Origin: Lanius collurio
Lineage: Eukaryota; Chordata; Aves; Passeriformes; Laniidae
Reading direction: 5' to 3'
Assembly (NCBI GenBank): GCA_020086605.1
Contig: JACBWW010000003.1
Location: 59,197,923 to 59,261,922 of the forward strand
Length of the DNA: 64,000 nt
The notes under the pieces were generated by a model. The model was given only the letters and a program-made list of their open reading frames with translations, was not told the origin of the DNA and did not search any database. The position numbers were made by a program, and so were the translations under genes. Shown one piece after another: positions 51,801 through 60,800 of the stretch (its first letter is position 1; every line of letters begins with the position of its first letter).

Positions 51801-54800
51801 AGGTTTTCCTGATTACAATTAGATGAAACTTGAAGCTCTCACAGTATTGATGGACATAGTAATAGAGAGTTTTGAATGACCTCAATAATATTCTTTATAA
51901 ATTACTTTTATTCTAGTTTGATTATTTTAAAATTATTACAAACATTAGCAGGGAAAATTATAATTTCAATTTTGATTTGTTTTCAGTTTGTTACTTCCTA
52001 ACTTATATCAGATAAAGAGCTAAAAAAACAACTACATATTTCACTGAATAAACTTTTCTAAATAGTACAAGATAGGAATTGTCAGTATATGATGCTGAAT
52101 TCTGACAAATCACAGTACTTTTGCATGTAATTCAAATGTGGATTAATGAAAGTGAATTATTTAAATATGAAAATCAATGATAAATTCAATTACCAGAAAT
52201 GTTTAATACATAAGACTAAAAATGTACCAGAGCTTAAATTTTCTGTAAACATAATAGAGCGTTAACTTAAATGATATTAACAATGTCAGCACTTTTAGCT
52301 GTTACTCTAGTGGGTTTGTATTACAGTGAAATAAAGGAAACAAAAAGGCTTAGAAGTGTCAGCAAAAGCCCATTTTAACCAGTACAGGCAGTTTAAAAGT
52401 GAATGCAAATTCCAAAACATAGGAAGAAACCTTCTGTGGCATGTATTGTCTTGTATGTAAGACTAAGATCTAGACATGCAGTAATTATCTGTTAAGTGTG
52501 ATGATGATGTGACCAATATTGACATTTCAGTGATCTGACCCAGCCCTGGCTGGCTGCAATCCTTATGGAATGCCGAGTAAATCCATCTTCTTGTTTTCAG
52601 CACCCTCGTCCCATGTACATGCCTTGCATCTGGAAATGCCTTTAACCAGTAGTCTCAAGTTACCCAAAGGGAATAGTAAAAAAAAGAGGTCTTCCACATC
52701 AGTGAGCTCTGAAGGGACAGAGACACAGTGCTCTGTGCCCATAAAGGAGAAATGTTTTGAGAGTCTGAAGGAGAAAATATTAAAGAACATGATTGAGAAG
52801 GACAAGCATTCAGAAGTTGGTAAACTACAATACTTTTTGTTTCCAGTGCTTTAGACAATAAAAATAATTGTAAAATGACATAAAAAATAATTGTGTTGTT
52901 TATATGTTTCTTATTATTGTGTGCCATTAGGATTTTTTACAGTCTAATGACTTTTATAAGAAAGTAGGTCATCAGCCAGACATTGGCCTTATGGCATATA
53001 TTCTTCAATTTGCAGGTGCAGCTAGAATGGAAAGAAAAGGAAAACTGGAAGAGAAAAGTTCTTCAACATATGGTATGTAGAGAGCAATATTATTTTTAGG
53101 AAAAAAGGAAAAATTCTCTAGCACTTCATGTCTCTGAAGAGCAGATGTAAAAGCATAAAATATTTCCTGGGCCCAGCTGCACTTTTTGTTTAAGATCTTA
53201 AAAAGAGTTTCTGTGTATATGACAGGTTTGTAATAGAAGAATAATTTGATAAGATAAAATGAAAGTGCCCATAGCAAGGATTTTGAGGGATCCTAAAGTA
53301 CCTGTAAGAGGCCCACTGTCTCTGGTTTTTCATTTGATTAGGGTTTTTTTAGTAGAATGAATAATATTGGCTGTTTCATTGTACTGTCAGACTTGAGATG
53401 GGAAGAGCAAGCAAGGGTTACTAGCAAAACATTTGGCAATTTATGAAATAAAGTATAAATTGAAGAGGACTCTGGTTTTATCCTGTGTTCAAAATAAAAT
53501 AAATTATTAGAGACTGGCAAGAATTCAGAAGTGACTCTGCCTTGTTTTTTCAGGAGGCAAAAGTTTTGTCTCTGTGTTCCTCAAGAAGATAAGACTGCTC
53601 CAATCTGTGTGAAGGAAACAATCCTGACTTTGAGGCTTATTTTTGTAGCAAGTTAATTTCCTTGTCTTCTGCTGATAAGTTAAGAAATAGAGTGAAAATG
53701 TGGGATGTATTTTGTCTGGGGAGAATGAACAGGATAAAAGCAATTTTTCACAGTCAAAGTATTTGTCCTCATGTGTGTACTAACAGTGGTTAAAAGTGAA
53801 CTGCAGCGTAAAAAATGTGTCAAATTCTATTCAGAATCAGTTTTCTATGAGGATGCCACTGTATAGTGTAGAATGCTGACAGCAGTAGCAGATTTGTGAT
53901 ACTGAAATTTCCTTCAAATGTCCTACTGTAGGCCTAATATGTGGTTTTAGGATAATGTAGCCTTTATAATTGCAAATTTTGCACTTGTGAAAGCTTTTTC
54001 TCTTGCCCACATCTTTTTGTTATAAACTGTAAGTAAAATAGAATTACAAGCTATTTATATGATACTACATATTTTTTGTACTTTGCTATATTTTTTTCTG
54101 CTATGATATCTTACTTTGAAATACTTAAAATTATAAAATACTATTTGTGAAATGAGATTTCTTTGAACTGTTATACCACCTATTAATAAGAGATGTGGCC
54201 AAGATATCAAGTAAATTAACTGAATCATTTTGATCTCACTAGACAATTAGAGCACTTGATTTGCAATGCCTTGATTAGGTTAAGCTGCTTTAAATTGTTT
54301 AATTTTTATTTCAGCTAAAAAGAAAGAAAAAGAAAAGGAGAAAAAGGAGAAGAAGGAAAAAGATCATAAACCAAAACAGAAAAAGAAGAAGAAAAAAAAG
54401 AAGAAATCAAAACAGCATGGTAAGTTCAATTTATATTTTTTTAAAGTAAGTGAAACCACACAATGTATTTCCAGCATTCGATAGTAAAGCTTGTTTGTAA
54501 ACAATATGAATGTAAACTTTCAGACATGTCCAAGAGTAAGTTTTAGCATTAAATATGCAAAGGACACTTGGGTCTGTGACTTCTGTTTTTCTTGTATTTC
54601 TAGCCTGTCTCTAGGTGATAGACACACATATTTCACAGATGTTTTTTCTTCCTTGAAAATGTGTGCTTGTTGTTTTCATCTCTTTAAATTCTTCATTTGA
54701 AGCTCTGTATACGTGTCCTACCTATTTTGCTTGGACATTAAAATTATTCTAGTACCTAGTTTGTTGCTGAATTTCAGTGGTTTACTGTATGCAGTGCAAC

Positions 54801-57800
54801 CCCTCTTCAAAGTTAATCCTTAACAGCTGAGGTTGGCATCTCTGTTGTAACAGCCTTGTCTATTGCCTTGACAAATGTTTGTGGATTATGTGTTTCTCTG
54901 TCCAAAATTTGTGTTATAACATGAAAATGCTTCCAGATCATGCAGTGCTTGATTGTGAATTGCATTATTGTAGGCTTCATGTACTTCACCATCTTTATAC
55001 TGAAGTAATATAATTTTAAGCTATAAACTCCAATTGCTTATTTTACCTAAAAATCATTGGGAGCTTCTTACTTGCACTGAGAAGGCATCTAAGTATTTGC
55101 AGGAAGATACTGATAAATGCTAGGTATGTGCCCAGTATTGTTCTTTAGTATTGTCTTCTTGTGGTCATAAGGTGGTTTGTTGTGGGCTGGGGATTTTTAT
55201 GTTTTTTGGGGGATTTTTTGGTTTGTTGGGTTTGTTTTTTTTTTGGGGGGGGGGGGGGGCGTGTTGGTTTTTTTTTTGTTTGTTTTGTTATTTGGGGGTT
55301 TTTGTTGTTGTTGTTGTTATTTTTTACCTCGTCTTTTTATTCCTTTGGTATTTTTGCCAGCTTGTCTTGAAACTTAAAAGCTTGGCAGAGGTATCATATT
55401 GAGGTTCCAGTTTCTAAGGGTCTTACCCAGTGTTTGTAAATATGAAAAGAAAATATGTCTAATGCCTCAACAAATAGAAATCTTAAATCCAGATGCAAAA
55501 AGCAGAGTGAGTAAAACTTGGGTATTTTATTCTTTGCAAATTCATCTTGTGAAAATCTGCAATCCAGAGGTATTCAGTCTGGATATTTTTTTAACTGGGG
55601 AAAAAAATGAAAATACTCTGGTGGATTCTGACTCCAGTGTCTGACCCTGAAAAAGCCCATCTGTCAAAAGAAACAGAACTCTTTCTCAGGACTAGGTCAC
55701 TCCACTCCACATGTGGATAGATGTGTAAGGGTGTGAGGCATCCTCCTTTTGTTGGAAATCAAATTGAGACATCTTGAGGAAGAAGGGGGAGTGGGTATGT
55801 TGTGGGTATGCCCCAGATAACTTTTGCACAAGGCTTTAAGACAAATCAACAAACCCCAACAAAAACTGGGTGTTGTGTCCCAAGTGTGTCTATGATTTAC
55901 TGACTGTATAAAACCCATGTGTAGCAGAAGGTGGGTAACTCCAGTTATTAATGCTGCTCTGTTGCACTGAGGTTGAAGGTCATGCAGCATGAAGTAATCA
56001 ACTCAGCTGCTCCTGGAGCTGACTGCAGTGAATACACTTGGGAAATGCTGGAGATAGTGTGCATTGGACAGAGACAATAAAGGGGACAGTGACTTCATGG
56101 AAGGCTGTGTAGGAGAGGATATTGTGGAGCCCATAGCAGGAAAACTGTAGTTACAGGTGGAAGCAGGAGTGCTTCCTACAGAAGGATCAAAGTGCAGTAA
56201 TCTGATTACTTGCTTATATTTGAAGTACTAAGTTTTATGGGTAGCTACTCATAATTACTGATTAAAGCCATAGACATGCTCAGGTGGGTCCAGAGGAAGG
56301 CCACAATTATGATCAGAGGGCTGGAGCACCTCCCCTGTGAGAAGAGACTGAGAGCCTGTTTAGCCCAGAAGAGAGAAGGCTGTGGACGACCTTGTAGTAG
56401 CCTCCTAGTACTTACAGGAGACTTACAGGAAGGATGAGGAGGGACTCTCTAAAGGGAGTGTAGTGATAGGGCAAGGTGTAACAGTTTTAAACTGAAAGAG
56501 GGTGGATTTAGGTTACATATTCAGAAGAAATTATTTTCTGAGCAGATGGTGAGCCACCAGAAGGGGTTGCCCAGAGAAGTTGTGGATGTCCCATCCCTGG
56601 AAGTGTTGAAGGCTATGTTGGATGGGCCTCTGAAAAACCTAGTCTAGTGGAAGGTATCCCCTGCCCATGGCAGGGGGGGGTGGAACAGAATGATCTTTAA
56701 GGTCCCTTCCAACCCTAACTATTCAATGATTTTCAATTACATGGCTTTCCTAGGACAGTCTCTCCAGTCATGATTAGGGACAGGGTTGCAAATATGTTTG
56801 TTGAGACTGTTGAAAATAGTTTATATTAGAGGAAAGATATGATGCTGGTATCAATATAAATGTCAGTACCACTGTATGACCAGCAGGCAGAAGCACGTGG
56901 TGTTGTCTATGCTTGTGTGTGTGTTACAATAGCCTCATCCTGCTCCTTTCTCTGGCTGAGCAGGAGGATAATACAGAGATGTGTAAGTACACTGGGGATC
57001 TCTGCAACAGGTGGGCTCAGACACTGGCTGCGAGTAGCTCCTCTGAATCCCAGTATTTCCAGTTTCTGGTGCCTGCAGATGCTCAGGGGGCAGCAGCCCC
57101 ACTGCAGTACAGACAGTCTCACTTCCATGTGCATTCTCTCACACTCCCAGCACTGGCCAGGACTCTCCAGGTCCCCAGAGCCCCACCACCACAGCTCTCC
57201 TGCTTAGAGAGGCACTTCCACCCAGAGCTGGCCCTTGCAGACCCATTGATCCTTTGCTCTAAGGCCATTTCTGCTGCTCATCAGCTGGTCCAGCTTGATC
57301 CATGCAAGCAGTCAGACACTTGGACTGGCTGCAGGTGCTGTAGCATGAGCTCTTGGATCTGTGTGACCAGAGATCCCTGTCATGGGGCTGGCACTGCAGT
57401 CACTGCTGTCTGAGTGCTGGCACCCCAGACACATGGACCTTTCGACCTGCAGTGCTACTCCATTTGCTGGCACACAGACCATGTACTCACCTGAACCCTG
57501 AATAGAGAGTCCCTCCCCTGTGTAAGAAATGCAAATTAGATTAATAAGAATCACAGAATAGCTGAGGTTGGAAGGGACCTCTGAAGGTGCAGTGGTCCAA
57601 GCCCCTTGTCCTGGTGTTAGTTGCCCAGAGTTATGTCCAGACAACTTTTCACTGGCTCTGAGGAGAGAGACTTACAACCTCTGCCAGCACAGACTGGATG
57701 CAGGGCATGGCCAGATGGGTGTACTGACCACAAAACTTTAAATGCATAACTGGCCTTTTGTATCCTGTTATTCCCCTGTTCTCCCCATAATTGTTCTTCC

Positions 57801-60800
57801 CCAAATCGCTTCAGTCTATCCATTTTCCCCACCTTTATTTTCTTCCCTAAACAGTTTTTAGTAAGTCATTTGCAAACCCCAAATGATTTTGCCCCACATC
57901 CCACAGTCTCCCCCCTGGCAGCCCACTGGGCCACTACTGCCCTTAGTCCAGAAGATGATCCAGAGAGCTGCTGTGGGTAACAGATTGTGGTGGGTTTCAT
58001 GCGTGGATAATGGAGGTGATGGCACTGCTGGCAAAGTCTGAGAGGGGCCTGGCCAGGGTGTGTTTGTTGTTTGCCTGCTCATCCTCTTCCTTTGGGGCTG
58101 TGTGTATGTACTCTCCTGGAATGCTCCCTAGCCCATCCCAGGACCTTTTGGCCCATTGATGTCTCCTGGGATGGGCCTGGGAAGACTCAAAGGTGATTTC
58201 CTTTGGGCTCCTTGTGCTCCTCTGCAAGGGTGCAGACAAGCTTTTATCACGTAAACTGACAGGGTCATCTGTGGTTGCTTCTAGGTAGCAATGCTGGTAG
58301 TGCTGCAAGCAGACCTAAGGCAAAAGAGTCGCCAGCAGCATCTCTAAGGATAGCAGATGGTGCAGGATGATGTGGAAAAAAGAAGACTGCATAATATTCT
58401 AGGAAAAATTACACTTCTGTACTTTCAGAGATGGGGGAGTTACAGTTGGTGATGTTTCTTTTATATATCAAACTTGATTATGTTTATTACTGGAAATTTT
58501 TTAGTAAAATGTTACAAAGAGCTTTTGCCATTTCTTATTTACAGTTTCATCATCCTGATACCTCAGCATTGATATTCTTTACTTGTCAACATAATGCTGC
58601 AGTATAATCTATACACAATGTTCTTCTGGGGTTTTTTGCATTTGTAATGAATTTTACTTTTGTAAGAGCAACTTCTTTTCTTTTAACTTTTCAGATTATT
58701 CGGATTATGAAGACAGTTCTGTTGAATTCCTGGACAGGTGCTCCTCTCCCTTAACGCGGTCCTCGGGCAGCTCTCTGACTTTGCGCAGCATGTTCTCTGA
58801 GAAGAACACTTCATACCAGTATCCAAGAGCTATCCTGTCCGTTGACCTTAGTGGAGAAAGTAGGTTGAATGAACAGCAAATTTCAGTTTACAGGTTTAAT
58901 TTGTTAAGAAAGAGAATTTTAAAGGAAATAATTTGGTTTATGTTTGGGATTGTAGCTATAAATAAAGTGGCTGATTTATCTTTCATCTATTTAAATCAAA
59001 ATGCTTTCACTCCTTAAGCTGTTTCACATTGTACTTGCTTTGGTTAAGTGTTGCTACTCTGCATCTGAGGAGAGCACGTTAAAGGCACTTTGCAGAATTC
59101 ATCTTGAAATCTCATATACCAGCAGTGTGTTTGAGAATGATTTTTTTGCTAATGCAGCTTAAGATTTTTAACTTCAAAACTCTCTGTATTTCTGTGACTT
59201 GTTGTGTCTCTCCACCCACAGTTTCACATGTATTTATTTTTATTAGACCTTTCAGATGTGGAGTTCTTGGATGATTCTTCCACAGAGAGTTTGTTACTTA
59301 GTGGTGATGAATACAATCAGGATTTTGATTCAACTAATTTTGAAGAGTCTCAGGATGAAGATGATGCTCTAAATGAAATTGTTAGATGCATTTGTGAACT
59401 TGATGAAGAAAATGGCTTTATGATTCAGGTAAAGAAGTTTGGTGTGTGGAGTTACGTTTTCCATGTGAGTGTTTTGCTTGTGAAGGTGACCTTATGATGT
59501 GTCGCAGACTGAAATTATGTAGAGAGCTGTACATAAGTGAACAAGAACAAAATATTTGTTCTGCACTTGCTTTGGCTGTGTTCAGTGGATGCAGAGCTGT
59601 TGCTCTAGGATGGGGTTTCTCTAGCAATTTGATAACGTAGGACAAATTTTTCTTTATAGTCAGCTGAAATTTGGAATAAAGTATCCTTTGCCACAAACTA
59701 TTGCTTCTGTTCCCCAGACCATCCTGATTACACCAGCCCTTCTGGTTTGGCTGTTGTGCTTTGCAGTACCACTTACAGAAATGTCTCTGCTCACTGTAAA
59801 TGTCCCTCCTCTGTGTGCAACATGTCTCCTGTGCAGACACTAAATACTGTGTCTAACTACATTGGTACTGTGATGTGTGTTTCATCTTTAGAACAGCACT
59901 TCTCTCACACTGGATATTACTACCAGGTTTTAGAAACTGCTGAGAATTTACATCTTAAGTTGGTATAGATAAAATGGAAGAAGAGTATACCATGTCTGCA
60001 CAGCATTCAGGTGTTGATGGGTTGCAACTCCTGCTGCTTATTTCTTTGTATTCCAGTGAGGAGAGCATTTCCCATCCACGAGTAATTTCAAGTCTTTTTT
60101 TCTCAAGGAATTTTTAATGCAGTGATTAAATCAGATGCAAAAAGCAGTAAGGAAGAACTCAGTTGCCAATAACTTTAAAAAGATCATGAACTTCCTGTGT
60201 TTTTTACCCCCATTCAATAAACAGGTTTGTATTCAACTATTACTATGGTACAGTTTCTGTTGACAGTATGGAGCCTTTTAGTTGAGATTTAAAGGAAACA
60301 AGTAGGGCTGTTGTGTTAGTGGACTTACTATTCTGGAGCTGAGAGTCCTGGCAATGGAGGGCACACACAGGATCTCTCTGGGAGCAGGTTGAATTGCAGT
60401 GCTGTGTTGGAGGAACTGAGCAGGAGTTCAGCTGTGGTAACAATGTGGAAAAATGGACTGGTGTAGCAAGATTTGGAGACAGGAGAGGATATTGTAGCTG
60501 TAGTGACAGGAGGAAAGGTGACTTTGGTGTTTTAAACAGATTGATGTTGAAAGGCATGTCAAAGCAAAGAGGGGAGATTTTCAGCAGTGAGCCAATGGAT
60601 GTTTAAAACACAGGCAAGCACAGAGCTGAGAAAGGGGAATATCTTTGTAAGAGGTAGTTTCCTGCCCGTTTTTGAAGTCCAGTGGCCTGTTTTTTTCTCT
60701 TCATGCTTGTCTCACTGAGAGCTACCAGTTTGCTGTTTCTAGGCTCTCATGTCTTACCACTTCTATTTTGCTCTCCTATTCTCTTGTTTCTCCTCTTTCA

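Larger units (their letters stand above)
46244..52600 (+). other. PHF20L1: PHF20L1 intron 10 (6.4 kb)
   Basis: This large AT-rich intron holds a GC-rich unclassified block at 51085-51420 and a T/A-rich low-complexity tract at 51565-51626. Otherwise it is unremarkable; no RNA gene or additional exon is supportable. Confidence 0.75.
54420..58694 (+). other. PHF20L1: PHF20L1 intron 13 (4.3 kb)
   Basis: This intron contains a T/G homopolymer region (55190-55335), a plus-strand CR1 (56281-56731), and copy C of the GC-rich repeat (56900-58247) interrupted by a short minus-strand CR1 (57548-57692). Nothing else is recognised. Confidence 0.8.

Noticed and set aside
55151..55402. Three overlapping hydrophobic Phe/Gly/Val-rich frames, seemingly membrane-like
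   Set aside because: Pure translation of T/G low-complexity sequence.
56913..57413. 166-codon plus-strand open frame in intron 13
   Set aside because: It lies within GC-rich repeat copy C; no domain or splice support.
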